This document shows, piece by piece, positions 28,775 through 38,467 of a DNA stretch of 64,000 nt. Below the pieces are notes generated by a model. That model was not told the DNA's origin. It did not search any database and saw nothing but the letters and a program-made list of their open reading frames with translations. The DNA lies in NCBI GenBank assembly GCA_019083985.1, contig JAHRCV010000003.1:372001-436000 (forward strand). The letters are read 5' to 3'. Numbering within the stretch: position 1 is the first letter of the stretch; each line of letters opens with the position of its first letter. Position numbers and translations under genes: made by a program. Origin of the DNA: Rhizobiales bacterium TNE-4 (GTDB lineage: Bacteria; Pseudomonadota; Alphaproteobacteria; Rhizobiales; Beijerinckiaceae).

Positions 28775-29424
28775 TTTCCACGCTCACGCAGGAGGCGGAC
28801 GACCGCTTCGCGGAGATCGGAAATCCCTTCGCCGGTCTCACTCGATGTGAGGATGATTTCGGGGAAGGCGGCTGGCCGTTTGGCCAGCACGGCGCGCGCA
28901 GCTTCAAGAGCCGGCTCGATTTCAGATTTCTTGAGTTCATCCGCCTTGGTGAGGACGAGCGCGTAAGACACGGCCGCCTCATCCAGCATGTCGAGCATTT
29001 CGGCATCGTTCGGCTTCACGCCGTGGCGCGCATCGATCAGCACATAGACGCGATAGAGATTGGCGCGCCCGCGCAAATAGGCGCGTAGCATCGCATTCCA
29101 TTTCGCGACCTTTTCCTTGCCGACCGCTGCATAGCCATAGCCCGGCATATCGACCAGCATGAAGCGGTCGCCGACATTGAAATAATTGAGCTGCTGCGTC
29201 CGGCCCGGTGTGTGCGAGGTCCGCGCCAGCGTTTTGCGGCCGGTGAGCGCATTCACAAGGCTCGATTTGCCAACATTGGAACGGCCGGCAAACGCGATCT
29301 CCGGCAGCCCCATGGGGGGCAGACCTTCAATCGTGTCCGCGCCCCATTTGAAATCGACCTCACCGGCGAAGAGTTTACGTGCTTCCTCCGGAAGGCCCCG
29401 CTCGATGGGATTGGGGCCGCTCAT
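28771..29424 (-). CDS. engB: Ribosome biogenesis GTPase EngB (YihA/YsxC)
   Basis: A 217-residue GTPase for large-subunit assembly. G1 GRSNVGKSSLVNAL, G3 DMPGYGYA and G4 TKADE are present, in family order. One base separates it from yidC. Confidence 0.95.
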   Translation of the reverse strand: MSGPNPIERGLPEEARKLFAGEVDFKWGADTIEGLPPMGLPEIAFAGRSNVGKSSLVNALTGRKTLARTSHTPGRTQQLNYFNVGDRFMLVDMPGYGYAAVGKEKVAKWNAMLRAYLRGRANLYRVYVLIDARHGVKPNDAEMLDMLDEAAVSYALVLTKADELKKSEIEPALEAARAVLAKRPAAFPEIILTSSETGEGISDLREAVVRLLRERGK

Positions 29425-29425
29425 G

Positions 29426-31225
29426 TCAGCCGCTCTTCTGCGGGCGTTTGGTCATGCTGCGCAGATTGTCCCACAGCTCAACCTTCACGCCCTGCTTTTT
29501 CATGATCGCATATTGCTGCAGGATCGAGAGGAAATTGTTCCACGACCAGTAGATCACGAGACCGGCTGGGAATGAGGCCAGCATGAATGTGAAGATGACC
29601 GGCATCCAGGTGAACATCGTCTTCTGGATTGGATCGGTCGGCTCCGGGTTCATCTTCATCTGCACGAACATCGTGATGCCCATGATGATCGGCCAGACAC
29701 CAATCAGCAGGAAGGCCGGCACGGCGAAGGGCAACAGGCCGAACAAATTAAACAGCGACGTCGGATCGGGCGCAGCCAAATCCTTGATCCAACCAAAGAA
29801 CGGTGCGTGACGCATTTCGATCGTCACGAACAGCACTTTATAGAGCGCGAAGAAGACCGGGATCTGAATCAAGATCGGCAAGCAACCGGCAAGCGGATTG
29901 ATCTTCTCTTTCTTGTAGAGCTCCATCAATTCTTGCTGCTGCTTGACGCGGTCATCCGCAAAGCGTTCGCGAATGGCCATCATCTGCGGCTGCACCGCCT
30001 TCATTTTCGCCATCGAGGCATAGCTCTTATTGGCAAGCGGATAGAAGACCGCTTTCACCAAGACGGTCACGACCAAGATCGCGATGCCGAAATTGCCGGT
30101 GAACTTGAAGATCAGGTCGAGCACGCGGAACAAGGGCTGCGTGATGAACCAGAACCAGCCCCAATCGATCAGCAGCTTGAATTGCTTGATGCCGAGCTTG
30201 TTCTCGTAATCATTGAGGGTGTTGACTTCCTTCGCGCCAACAAAGAGACGCGTTGTCACTTCCGTCGTGCCGTTTGCGGCAACCGTTGTTGTCGGCTGCG
30301 TCACAAAGGTTTGATACACTTTCGGCGCGGTCGCGACCGATGGCATCGCCATGCTAAGCGTGGTGTCGAAATTGATCTTCTGATCCGGAACGATCGCCGA
30401 CGCCCAATACTTGTCGGTAAAGCCAGCCCAACCGCCCTGCGACGCTTTGAAGTCCTTACCCTTGTCGGTGGCCGACAGGTTCGGTTCTTTTTCGAGATTG
30501 GCGTAGGTCAGTTCTTTCAAGCCCTGCTCGCCGAACACGCCGAGCAAACCTTCGTGAAGGATGTAATAGCCTTCCGTATGGGGCGTACCAACACGGCGAA
30601 TGAAGCCATAAGGTGTCAGCTTCAATTCTGTGCCGGATTTATTTTCGACGCGGTCGGTGACAGTGAACATATAATCTTCGTCGACAGCGATGATGCGCTT
30701 GAAGACGAGGCCCTTGCCATTGTCATACGTCAGTGTGACGGGCGTCTTTTCCATCAGCTTGGTTTGATCGGCGGTCCATACCGTCTGCGCGTTGGGCAGG
30801 TCGTTGGGATTGACGCCGAGCCAGCCGAAGCGCGCGAAATAACCATCCTTGGCCGAAGGCGGCGTGAAGACGATGATGTTCGGCGAGGATTTCGAGACCG
30901 TCTCGTGATAGTCTTTCAGCGCGATGTCATCGAAATCAGCACCCTTGAGCGCGATCGAGCCGCGGATCTTTTCAGAATCGATGGTCACACGCGGCGAAGC
31001 GCCCAGTGCGGCTTCACGTGTCGGTGCGAGCGTGATGTCTGAAGCGGCGCTGCCGGGAGCCGGCGCTGTCGCTTTGCCATCCGCGGATGCACCTGGCGCC
31101 GTCTGCGTGAGTTCAGCCGTTTTCTTCGCTTGGTCGAGTTTCGGTGCGGCGTAGAAATAATTCCAGCCGAGCAAAATCGCGAGCGAAAGCGAAATGGCGA
31201 TGATCAGATTTTTTTGGTCTTGCAT
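29426..31225 (-). CDS. yidC: Membrane protein insertase YidC
   Basis: A 599-residue Sec-associated insertase. Segment 1 is an N-terminal membrane anchor (NLIIAISLSLAILLGWNYF), then a large periplasmic domain (about 60-350), then the conserved C-terminal membrane core including GNFGIAILVVTVLVKAVFYP and NPLAGCLPILIQIPVFFALY. Ends in a basic tail. Usual place after rnpA. Confidence 0.96.
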   Translation of the reverse strand: MQDQKNLIIAISLSLAILLGWNYFYAAPKLDQAKKTAELTQTAPGASADGKATAPAPGSAASDITLAPTREAALGASPRVTIDSEKIRGSIALKGADFDDIALKDYHETVSKSSPNIIVFTPPSAKDGYFARFGWLGVNPNDLPNAQTVWTADQTKLMEKTPVTLTYDNGKGLVFKRIIAVDEDYMFTVTDRVENKSGTELKLTPYGFIRRVGTPHTEGYYILHEGLLGVFGEQGLKELTYANLEKEPNLSATDKGKDFKASQGGWAGFTDKYWASAIVPDQKINFDTTLSMAMPSVATAPKVYQTFVTQPTTTVAANGTTEVTTRLFVGAKEVNTLNDYENKLGIKQFKLLIDWGWFWFITQPLFRVLDLIFKFTGNFGIAILVVTVLVKAVFYPLANKSYASMAKMKAVQPQMMAIRERFADDRVKQQQELMELYKKEKINPLAGCLPILIQIPVFFALYKVLFVTIEMRHAPFFGWIKDLAAPDPTSLFNLFGLLPFAVPAFLLIGVWPIIMGITMFVQMKMNPEPTDPIQKTMFTWMPVIFTFMLASFPAGLVIYWSWNNFLSILQQYAIMKKQGVKVELWDNLRSMTKRPQKSG

Positions 31226-31228
31226 GGC

Positions 31229-31702
31229 TCAGCGCGGCCTGTCCGGAGAGGGTGTCGGTTTCGCCGCAGGCTTTTGGCCGAGGCGGCTCATGGCGTTTTC
31301 AAGATCGGTCACAATGGACGCAAATGGGGCGGCGAGAAGGTCGCGACGAGCGACAATCACATAATCGACACCAACCTGCGCGCTTTCGGCGCAGAGGCGA
31401 AGGGCGGCGCGCAGGCGGCGCTTGATCCGGTTGCGCTCGGTGGCCGTGCCCACTTTGCGGGTCACGGTCAGCCCCAGACGGGCGGGCGCATCAGCTAGAT
31501 CGGCGCGGGCCAGGCCTTGCACGGTCATCAGCGGTGTCGAATGGCGTCGGCCCCGTTGGGCGGCCACAAAATCGGCTCGCTTCAGGAGGCGCTCATACGA
31601 AGACCCGCGCACCGGGGAGGTGGCGGGCCGGGCCGCTTGATGGTGTCCCGCGGGGCTTTGAGCCTCAGGAGACGCGGAAGGCGGACAAGCACTCCCGATC
31701 AT
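31229..31702 (-). CDS. rnpA: Ribonuclease P protein component
   Basis: Protein subunit of RNase P. The core ERLLKRADFVAAQRG, LGLTVTRKVG and the RNA-binding RNRIKRRLR is intact. The N-terminal part before it is a 40-residue Pro/Ala/Ser-rich extension. ATG 31702 is used (157 residues, GAGG 12 bases upstream region); TTG 31732, which directly abuts the rpmH stop, is possible. Confidence 0.88.
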   Translation of the reverse strand: MIGSACPPSASPEAQSPAGHHQAARPATSPVRGSSYERLLKRADFVAAQRGRRHSTPLMTVQGLARADLADAPARLGLTVTRKVGTATERNRIKRRLRAALRLCAESAQVGVDYVIVARRDLLAAPFASIVTDLENAMSRLGQKPAAKPTPSPDRPR

Positions 31703-31732
31703 GGCGGTCACCGCCTCGGGAGCTGAACGCAA

Positions 31733-31867
31733 TCAGGCTGAAAGGCGCTTGCGGCCGCGCGAACGGCGGGCCGCGATGACCTTGCGGCCGCCTTTGGTTG
31801 CCATGCGGGCGCGGAAACCATGGCGGCGCTTGCGCACGAGCTTTGAGGGCTGGTAGGTCCGTTTCAC
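31733..31867 (-). CDS. rpmH: Large ribosomal subunit protein bL34
   Basis: A 44-residue ribosomal protein with a GTG start. [18 protein letters not shown] and [10 protein letters not shown] are the conserved parts, with a basic C-terminus. It is too short for the listed minimum but unmistakable. First gene of the rpmH-rnpA-yidC-engB cluster; no dnaA is next to it, as usual in alphaproteobacteria. Confidence 0.97.
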   Translation of the reverse strand: MKRTYQPSKLVRKRRHGFRARMATKGGRKVIAARRSRGRKRLSA

Positions 31868-31986
31868 GGTCGTATCTCCGGTCTAGCCGTCACCCGCGGG
31901 GGCAACGAGACGCCGCGCCGTGGGGCTTCGGGCCGCTTTTTGCGGTCGCGCCTCCCGGCTGCGGACGTTCAGAAAAATCTCGCGGG

Positions 31987-32015
31987 CTTATGGCGGATGG
32001 CCGGGGGAAAGTCAA
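31987..32015 (-). promoter_or_regulatory. Candidate rpmH promoter
   Basis: On the minus strand TTGACT, 17 bases, CATAAG, about 120 bases before the rpmH start. It lies in the 243-bp divergent gap to the DUF4239 gene. No other sigma-70-like pair stood out. Confidence 0.5.
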
Positions 32016-32110
32016 CGCGATTGAATCCCATCGTGGCATCACATCGGTTGCGCGCGGGAGCGACTTTCTCCATTAGTCTTGCCGCTGCCCTGAGCAAAGG
32101 TCCTGTCCCC

Positions 32111-32881
32111 GTGTCCTCTATCGTCATCGCCAGTGTTGCAACCCTTCTGATGCTGGCTGGCTCAGCCCTTGGCGTCTATCTCAACCACCGCGTTCCGAAC
32201 GAGCATCTGAACGAGGCGACCAAAGACATCGTCAAGCTTGCCACGGGCATCATCGCGACCATTGCCGGCCTTGTTCTGTCGCTTCTGATTGCGACGGCAA
32301 AAAACTCTTATGATGCCGTCTCGACCGATGTGAAATCGGCCTCCGCCGACTTCATCATGATGGATCGCGCGCTGGCCGAGCTTGGGGACAAGGCCCGGGC
32401 CCCGCGCGAGAAGCTAAGGCAAACTATTGATATTGCAGTAAAAACACAGCTGAGCCTGGCGTCCAACGCGGTCGATGCCGCAGACCCATTAGGCCCGCTG
32501 GTGCGCAATCACGAGGCGATGCAGAAAGACATTCGGGCCCTTGTGACGACCTCATCAGGTGAGGAATGGCTCCAGCAGCGCGCGCTGACCTTGTCCGCCG
32601 ATCTCGCCCGGGCGCGGTGGATGCTGCTTCAGGAAGAGACCGACACTCTGCCCGGGGCCTTCATTGCGGTCGTCATGCTCTGGCTTGCGATCATTTTCGC
32701 CAGTTTTGGCCTGTTTACCCCCGTCAATCCAACGGCCATCGGGGCTTTGGTCGTGGGCGCTGTGTCGATCTCAGCGTCCCTTTTCCTCATTAATGAGCTG
32801 AATACCCCGTTTCACGGCCTCGTTCGGATCACGGCGGAGCCGCTGATGCGCGCGATGGCGATCATCGGACCGCTACCCTAA
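32111..32881 (+). CDS. DUF4239 (bestrophin-like) membrane protein
   Basis: A 256-residue membrane protein. GTG 32111 is used because AAGG lies about 10 bases upstream and the product then opens with a membrane segment (SSIVIASVATLLMLAGSALG); the longer frame from 31940 would add an unlikely basic leader. Two membrane segments lie in the first 65 residues and two at the end (GAFIAVVMLWLAIIFASFG and IGALVVGAVSISASLFLI), with a helical soluble part between. Function is unknown. Confidence 0.75.
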   Translation: MSSIVIASVATLLMLAGSALGVYLNHRVPNEHLNEATKDIVKLATGIIATIAGLVLSLLIATAKNSYDAVSTDVKSASADFIMMDRALAELGDKARAPREKLRQTIDIAVKTQLSLASNAVDAADPLGPLVRNHEAMQKDIRALVTTSSGEEWLQQRALTLSADLARARWMLLQEETDTLPGAFIAVVMLWLAIIFASFGLFTPVNPTAIGALVVGAVSISASLFLINELNTPFHGLVRITAEPLMRAMAIIGPLP

Positions 32882-32885
32882 AGGC

Positions 32886-33473
32886 TCACTGGCTGGCGAA
32901 ACGGATCCGGCCGGTCCAGATCACATCCCCGGCTGGCACTTGAATGACCGGAGCGCTGTCGGTCACTGAAGCCAATTCGATCGCCTTGGTGGTCTTCCGG
33001 CGGAAAGTGCCGATCCGAAGGCCTGTCCGGGTCATGATCGCTGTCCGGTCGCCCTTGCGGGGCGCATCGGGTGAGACGACCAGCATCGTGCCCGGGCCAT
33101 AAAGCGGTGCGCCCTCCCAGCCTTCAACACGGACAACCGCATTGCGGCGGTCCACAATGGCGCCTGTCAGGACGGAGAGGCCTTGGCCGGAGGGGAAGGC
33201 GTCGCTTCGCGTTGCCTTCCGCTTTGTCTTGCCGGTTGGCTTGCGGCCAATCAGCGCCATGAACTCATCGAGATCGGCGCCCGTCGCGTCGAGCACTTTG
33301 GCAAGGGACTCAGTGGACGGCCAACGCAAGCGCCCATCGACGCCGACCCGTTTGGAGGGATTGAATGTCGTCGGATCGAGACCGGCGCGCTTGGCGAGGC
33401 CTGATGCGCTCAGCCCATACCGCTCGGCGAGTGAATCAATCGCATTCCAAATCTGGTCATGAGACAGCATCAT
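32886..33473 (-). CDS. HTH regulator with S24 peptidase-like domain
   Basis: A 195-residue regulator. The N-terminal helix-turn-helix is LSASGLAKRAGLDPTTFNPS (21-40) and the C-terminal half (about 100-195) resembles the S24/LexA fold (LYGPGTMLVVSPDAPRKGD). Where active members have DSM and a later lysine, this protein shows WEG (119-121) and Gly155, so self-cleavage seems lost. Converges on the DUF4239 gene with a 4-bp gap. Confidence 0.75.
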   Translation of the reverse strand: MMLSHDQIWNAIDSLAERYGLSASGLAKRAGLDPTTFNPSKRVGVDGRLRWPSTESLAKVLDATGADLDEFMALIGRKPTGKTKRKATRSDAFPSGQGLSVLTGAIVDRRNAVVRVEGWEGAPLYGPGTMLVVSPDAPRKGDRTAIMTRTGLRIGTFRRKTTKAIELASVTDSAPVIQVPAGDVIWTGRIRFASQ

Positions 33474-33626
33474 CGACGCACAATCCGCGAAAAAATCTGC
33501 GCCGCGCTCGAACCCTGCGGCAGGCTATGTCCGATCATCCTTAATCACTCGGCTTGACGGGCGCAACTCTCACGGTTTCAAAGATCCGTGATCAATCCGC
33601 TTGCCATACCCATGCGAGGTCCGGCC

Positions 33627-33965
33627 ATGCCCATCTACAAAATTATGCCGCGTGCGCTTTGGCAACAGGCGCAAGACAAGGGTGTCTTCGATGGCGCGCC
33701 GGTCGATCATGCCGATGGCTTCATTCATTTCTCGACGGCGGCGCAAGTGCGCGAGACGGCCGCGAAACATTTTGCCAATCAGGATGACCTCTTGTTGATT
33801 GCCGTCGATGGCCAAGCGCTTGGGCCCTCGCTTATTTACGAACCCTCGCGCGGAGGCGATCTCTTTCCTCATCTTTATGGCCCGATGCCGCTCGCAGCCG
33901 TGATCGCAGTTCATGAATTGCCGCGCAATCGCGATGGTGTGCATATGTTTCCGGAGTCGCTGTAA
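33627..33965 (+). CDS. DUF952 domain-containing protein
   Basis: A 112-residue protein with the DUF952 pattern: [14 protein letters not shown] at the start, [12 protein letters not shown] and LYEPSRGG-like ([17 protein letters not shown]). GAGGT lies 8 bases before ATG 33627; ATG 33588 is too far out. Overlaps pyrD by one base (TAATG). Biochemical role unknown; its fold is related to glutathione S-transferase-like or ADP-ribosyl proteins only by distant comparison, which I cannot test. Confidence 0.82.
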   Translation: MPIYKIMPRALWQQAQDKGVFDGAPVDHADGFIHFSTAAQVRETAAKHFANQDDLLLIAVDGQALGPSLIYEPSRGGDLFPHLYGPMPLAAVIAVHELPRNRDGVHMFPESL

Positions 33966-35047
33966 TGCGCAATCTTCTGTTCTCGTTCGCGCGTCCCTTG
34001 ATCGCGGCCATGGATCCTGAAAAGGCGCATGGCATGACGATAGCGGCGTTACGCGCCATGCCATTCGCGCTGCCGCAAAACGATGACCCACTTTTGCGCA
34101 CCACCTCTTTCGGCTTGGAGTTTCCCAATCCGGTAGGCATGGCCGCAGGCTTTGATAAGAACGCCGAAGTGCCTGATGCGGTGCTGGGTTTAGGTTTCGG
34201 CTTCACTGAAATTGGCACGGTGACGCCACGGCCACAGCCGGGCAATCCACGCCCGCGCCTGTTCCGTCTGCCGGATGATGAAGCTGTCATCAATCGTTAT
34301 GGATTTAACAGCGAGGGGCACGAGGCTGCGTTCCGCCGCCTTGCTGCACGCGCGCCGCGTGGCATTGTTGGTGTCAATATCGGCGCGAACAAGGATGCGG
34401 TTGACCGTGTCGCCGATTATGTGGCGGGCATCAAGGCATTCGTATCGCTTGCCAATTATTTCACCGTGAACATTTCCTCACCCAACACGCCTGGCTTGCG
34501 CGATCTGCAGCATGAAAAGGCGCTCGATGATCTCGTAGCGCGGGTGATCGATGCGCGTGATGCAGCCAGTGAAAGCCATCCCCGCCGTCCTGTCTTGTTG
34601 AAAATCGCACCCGATCTCACGCTCGACGAGCTTGACGGCATCGTCCGCATCGTGCGGGCACGCGGGCTTGATGGCATGATCGTCTCAAACACCACGGTGT
34701 CGCGCCCGGCAACTTTGCGCGACCAAGCGGTGGCCAAAGAAACAGGCGGCCTCTCAGGTCGTCCACTTTTTGATCTATCGACACGCATCTTGGCCGAAAC
34801 CTTTGTCCGGCTTGAAGGCTTCTGCCCCATCATTGGCGTGGGCGGTATTCATTCCCCTGAGAGCGCGATTGCGAAATTGGAAGCAGGTGCGAGCCTTATT
34901 CAGCTTTATTCTGCGCTCACCTATCAGGGCCCTGCACTTGTTGATCAGATCAAGCAGGCCTTGGTCGCCCGCATCAAGCGGGAAGGCCTGCCCAATCTTG
35001 CCGCGCTGACAGGCAAACGCGTCGCGGATTGGCGGATGAAGATTTAA
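33965..35047 (+). CDS. pyrD: Dihydroorotate dehydrogenase (quinone), class 2
   Basis: A 360-residue FMN enzyme of pyrimidine synthesis attached to the inner membrane. The N-terminal helix region of class 2 is present, followed by [26 protein letters not shown], the catalytic serine loop [14 protein letters not shown], and the FMN-phosphate-binding GVGGI. Overlaps the converging MATE gene by TTAA. Confidence 0.95.
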   Translation: MRNLLFSFARPLIAAMDPEKAHGMTIAALRAMPFALPQNDDPLLRTTSFGLEFPNPVGMAAGFDKNAEVPDAVLGLGFGFTEIGTVTPRPQPGNPRPRLFRLPDDEAVINRYGFNSEGHEAAFRRLAARAPRGIVGVNIGANKDAVDRVADYVAGIKAFVSLANYFTVNISSPNTPGLRDLQHEKALDDLVARVIDARDAASESHPRRPVLLKIAPDLTLDELDGIVRIVRARGLDGMIVSNTTVSRPATLRDQAVAKETGGLSGRPLFDLSTRILAETFVRLEGFCPIIGVGGIHSPESAIAKLEAGASLIQLYSALTYQGPALVDQIKQALVARIKREGLPNLAALTGKRVADWRMKI

Positions 35048-36381
35048 GCGCGCGCCGTGAAGCTTTGGTTGAACAGGCGATTGTAAAAGAACGCCTGTCC
35101 CATGCCGCGGGTGGCAAGGAACACGAGCATCGCAATCCATAATCCGAATGCGCCGAACAGCGACCCGGTGTAGATCACGACGACAAAGAGCGCGAGCGCG
35201 ATCAACATGAGATTGCGCATCGCGCGTGTCCATGTCGCGCCTGCGTAAATCCCGTCATAGGCGAAGGCGGCCGCTCCAGCAAAAGGCGTCAGTGCCGCTA
35301 AAGGCAGGTAAAGATAGGCTTCGGCACGGATCGTATCGCTTGTGGTCAGCATATCGATGAAGAGTACGCCGGTTCCGAACAGAACGATCGACAAGACAAT
35401 CCCGAATGCAAAGCTGAAACCGACCGAGAGGCGGGACGCTTTCCGAAATCCTTTTGCGTCGCCACTTCCGAGCGCCTGTCCGCACATTTGCTCAGCCGCC
35501 GTTGCAAACCCATCGAGGACATAAGCGGCTGCAAGAAAGAGCTGGTAGAGCACGCCATTGGCCGCCAGTGTCACATCACCGCGCTTGGATCCCTGCGCCG
35601 TGAAGATGATGAAGGCAATGAGAAGCGCACAGGTGCGGATTGCGACATCGCGGTTGACAGCAAGCATGCGGCCAAGCGCGGTTGGCTGAAAGATTTCACG
35701 CCAGCTGATGTCACGCCGGAGTGCGCCAAGCCGCATTGATACGATTAAGCCGAGGCATGCGCCGATGAATTCTGCAATGACGGTGGCAATCGCTGCACCG
35801 GCAATCCCTCCCTTCAACACGCTGACGGCAAGAATAGTAAGGCCGATCTTCGTGAGATTGATCGCAACCTGAACGAAGAGGCCAATACCCGTCCGGCCCT
35901 GCCCAACGAGTGAGCCAAGGATGGCATAATTCATTAAGGCGAACGGCGCCGACCAGATCCTGATCGCAATATAGGTTTGCGCGGCTTCAGCGACGTTTGC
36001 GCTGGGCGTGAAAACCATCATTGCCAAAACGATGATCGGCTTTTGTAGGATCACGAGTAGGCCGCCGAGAAAAAGCGCGAGCAGCAATGCGCGGCCCAAT
36101 GCAATCGCGATTTCCCGATCATCGCCTGCGCCCAGCGCCTGCGCGGTCAGGCCCGCCGTGCTCATGCGCAGCGAACCCAAACCCCAAAACAGAAACTCGA
36201 ACAGCACGGCGCTGAGCGCGACAGCACCAAGCAGCGAGACTTCGCCCAATTGCCCGATCGCGGCCGTATCAACGATCCCGATCAGCGGTTCTGTGATGTT
36301 GGCGGCCATCACGGGCAGCGCGAGCGCAAGAAAGCGCCCGATGCTGGCCTCAACCGGCCGCGCCGCAGTCACTGCACTCAT
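35044..36381 (-). CDS. MATE family efflux transporter (DinF-like)
   Basis: A 445-residue inner-membrane protein with about twelve hydrophobic segments in two related halves; the first begins [23 protein letters not shown], the usual MATE opening. The DinF branch is suggested by [13 protein letters not shown]. Likely a proton- or sodium-driven exporter of unknown substrate. Its start overlaps the DUF6460 gene by one base. Confidence 0.9.
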   Translation of the reverse strand: MSAVTAARPVEASIGRFLALALPVMAANITEPLIGIVDTAAIGQLGEVSLLGAVALSAVLFEFLFWGLGSLRMSTAGLTAQALGAGDDREIAIALGRALLLALFLGGLLVILQKPIIVLAMMVFTPSANVAEAAQTYIAIRIWSAPFALMNYAILGSLVGQGRTGIGLFVQVAINLTKIGLTILAVSVLKGGIAGAAIATVIAEFIGACLGLIVSMRLGALRRDISWREIFQPTALGRMLAVNRDVAIRTCALLIAFIIFTAQGSKRGDVTLAANGVLYQLFLAAAYVLDGFATAAEQMCGQALGSGDAKGFRKASRLSVGFSFAFGIVLSIVLFGTGVLFIDMLTTSDTIRAEAYLYLPLAALTPFAGAAAFAYDGIYAGATWTRAMRNLMLIALALFVVVIYTGSLFGAFGLWIAMLVFLATRGMGQAFFYNRLFNQSFTARA

Positions 36382-36641
36382 CAGCCGCGGAACAGCCGTG
36401 TGAACAACCAGATCGGGATAACGATCACGGCGCCATAGATGAAATAGCGGAACACAGTCTCGACCGCATCGAAGCCGAGATTGACGATGTGGTTGATCAG
36501 ATCGCGGATCCCGCGAAAGAGATCCGGCGGCGTGAGCCCCAACAGGGCCAGAAAAGCGCCGACAACGATCGACATGAAAACGAGCTTTGTCAGCACCGCC
36601 ACGGGCGGTCCGCCTAAGAGCTTCTGAATTCCGTTCGCCAT
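36381..36641 (-). CDS. DUF6460 domain-containing small membrane protein
   Basis: An 86-residue membrane protein starting MANGIQKLLGG; GAGGA lies 10 bases upstream, which favours ATG 36641 over 36662. It has two hydrophobic segments (LTKLVFMSIVVGAFLALLGL and YFIYGAVIVIPIWLFTRLF). The sequence LLGLTPPDLFRGIRDLI is typical of alphaproteobacterial members. Function unknown. Leads a pair with the MATE exporter. Confidence 0.75.
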   Translation of the reverse strand: MANGIQKLLGGPPVAVLTKLVFMSIVVGAFLALLGLTPPDLFRGIRDLINHIVNLGFDAVETVFRYFIYGAVIVIPIWLFTRLFRG

Positions 36642-36740
36642 CGTCGCTCTATCCTCGTTCAATCGGGGTGCCGGGCTGGACCAAAGCGTTTAGGCCATGT
36701 TTGATCCGCTGTCCCGCCTCAAGATGTGAATCCTGTCCCC

Positions 36741-37688
36741 ATGCTGATCAATCCCTCATCCTTCGATAAGGCCGCCATTCCCGCTGACATTGCCGCCATC
36801 AATGAGCGGATTTTGGCCTTTTTCAAGAACGCACCGGATCAATGGTCCTTTCCGCCACAAATGATCCGTGATGCCCGCAAGAAAGGGGCGGGCGTGTTCC
36901 CGATGGAGGCCTTGAGCCCCGGCGCGCAGGAAATCCTCATTCCCGGCCCTGGTGGCGACGTTCCCTTGCGTGTGTTCCGGCCCGATGGCCCGGCCAAAGG
37001 TGTCTACCTGCACATCCATGGTGGGGGCTGGGTCTTCGGCTCGGCCGATATGCAGGACGAGCGCCAAGAGCGTTTGGCACGCCATTGCGGCCTTGCTGTC
37101 GTCTCAGTCGAGTATCGGCTCGCGCCCGAGCATCCTTATCCGGCGGGGCCGGATGATTGTGAGGCAGCGGCCCTCTGGCTGGTGCGCGAAGCCGCCACTT
37201 TGTTTGGCACGGGTCGGTTATTCATTGGGGGGGAATCGGCTGGCGCGCATCTCTCGGTCGTCACGATGTTGCGCTTGCGCGACAAGCATCGCCTGTTGCC
37301 GTTCCGCGCCGCCAATCTGATCGCCGGTTGCTACGATCTTGCGATGACACCGAGCGTGCGCAATTGGGGTCAGGAAAAATTGATCCTCAACACGCGCGAC
37401 ATTTTCATGTTCACGCATTTCTTCCTGCGCGCGGGCGGTGATGTCCGTTCAGCCGATATTTCGCCGATCCATGCCGATCTCACCGGATTGCCGCCGGCTC
37501 TGTTCACGATCGGTACGCGCGATCCATTACTCGACGATTCATTGTTCATGACCGCGCGCTGGTCAGCGGCAGGCAATCGCTGTGAGCTCGATATTTGGCC
37601 CGGTGCGCCGCATGTCTTCACGGCTTTTCCCTGTGAGACAACAGAAAAAGCCTTGAGCCGGATGGATGCGTTTTTAAACGCGGCCTGA
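36741..37688 (+). CDS. Alpha/beta hydrolase, hormone-sensitive lipase (family IV) type
   Basis: A 315-residue esterase. The oxyanion motif HIHGGGWVFG, the nucleophile serine in GGESAGAH (about Ser166), the aspartate in DPLLDD and the histidine in GAPHVF make a complete catalytic triad. No signal peptide. ATG 36741 is chosen; GTG 36726 is possible. Abuts the converging response regulator gene (TGATCA). Confidence 0.88.
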   Translation: MLINPSSFDKAAIPADIAAINERILAFFKNAPDQWSFPPQMIRDARKKGAGVFPMEALSPGAQEILIPGPGGDVPLRVFRPDGPAKGVYLHIHGGGWVFGSADMQDERQERLARHCGLAVVSVEYRLAPEHPYPAGPDDCEAAALWLVREAATLFGTGRLFIGGESAGAHLSVVTMLRLRDKHRLLPFRAANLIAGCYDLAMTPSVRNWGQEKLILNTRDIFMFTHFFLRAGGDVRSADISPIHADLTGLPPALFTIGTRDPLLDDSLFMTARWSAAGNRCELDIWPGAPHVFTAFPCETTEKALSRMDAFLNAA

Positions 37689-38417
37689 TCAGGCGGGCTG
37701 CGCCTGTCCCGGTGCGGCCTGCCATTGTCCGGCAGCAATTTTGGACGCGGCGATCACCGCCTGCGTCCGGCTTTCGACACCGAGTTTCTGCAGGATCGCG
37801 GAGACATGCGCTTTGACTGTAGCTTCCGACACGCCAAGCTCATAGGCGATCTGCTTGTTGAGCAAGCCTTCCGACAGCATCATCAGAACGCGCACTTGCT
37901 GTGGCGTTAGTGAACCGAGGCGGCGGACGAGATCGCTCGTTTCCTTATCGGCCGGTGTGGAGAGGTCGACGTCAGGCGGCGTCCATGAGCCACCATCGAG
38001 CACGGCGCGGATCGCGGCGCGCATCGTCTCCACGTCAACGGATTTGGGGATGAAGCCCGAAGCACCGAATTCGATGCAGCGGCGGATGACGGCGCGGTCC
38101 TCATTGCCCGACACCACGATCACAGGTGTGGCGGGGTGCTGCGCGCGGAGATAGATCAGCCCGGAGAACCCTTGCACGCCGGGCATTGTGAGATCGAGCA
38201 GGACGAGATCCTGATCCGTTTCGGCGAGGTTTTTCGAGACATCGTCGAAAGTGCCAGCCTCCGCGATACCATCGTCACTGGCGATGCCTTGCAGAGCCTG
38301 TTTGAGCGCGCCGCGGACCAATGGGTGGTCGTCCGCAACCAAAATCCGCAGATCTGGATCAGCCAATTCAACCTCCCCTCGGCGAGGCTTCCGTCCAGCC
38401 TCATCCCTTTCCGCCAT
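37689..38417 (-). CDS. NarL/LuxR-type response regulator
   Basis: A 242-residue regulator with a receiver domain (acid pair ADD, phosphoacceptor Asp about 75 in LLDLTMPG, lysine in FIPKS) and a C-terminal LuxR helix-turn-helix (LTPQQVRVLMMLSEGLLNKQ begins it). ATG 38417 is used; TTG 38444 is open upstream. No kinase gene is beside it. It follows DUF1475 by 50 bases in the ligase operon. Confidence 0.88.
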   Translation of the reverse strand: MAERDEAGRKPRRGEVELADPDLRILVADDHPLVRGALKQALQGIASDDGIAEAGTFDDVSKNLAETDQDLVLLDLTMPGVQGFSGLIYLRAQHPATPVIVVSGNEDRAVIRRCIEFGASGFIPKSVDVETMRAAIRAVLDGGSWTPPDVDLSTPADKETSDLVRRLGSLTPQQVRVLMMLSEGLLNKQIAYELGVSEATVKAHVSAILQKLGVESRTQAVIAASKIAAGQWQAAPGQAQPA

Positions 38418-38467
38418 TTTTCTGCCAAATTTGGCGAAGCGCAACAGGAGATTGTGAAAATACCGCG

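Noticed and set aside
29807-31042. A 411-codon plus-strand frame opposite yidC
   Set aside because: It lies wholly in the yidC antisense and looks like a product of codon bias.
31733-32110. Chromosome origin near rpmH
   Set aside because: No dnaA gene and no DnaA-box cluster are seen; in alphaproteobacteria rpmH is often away from oriC.
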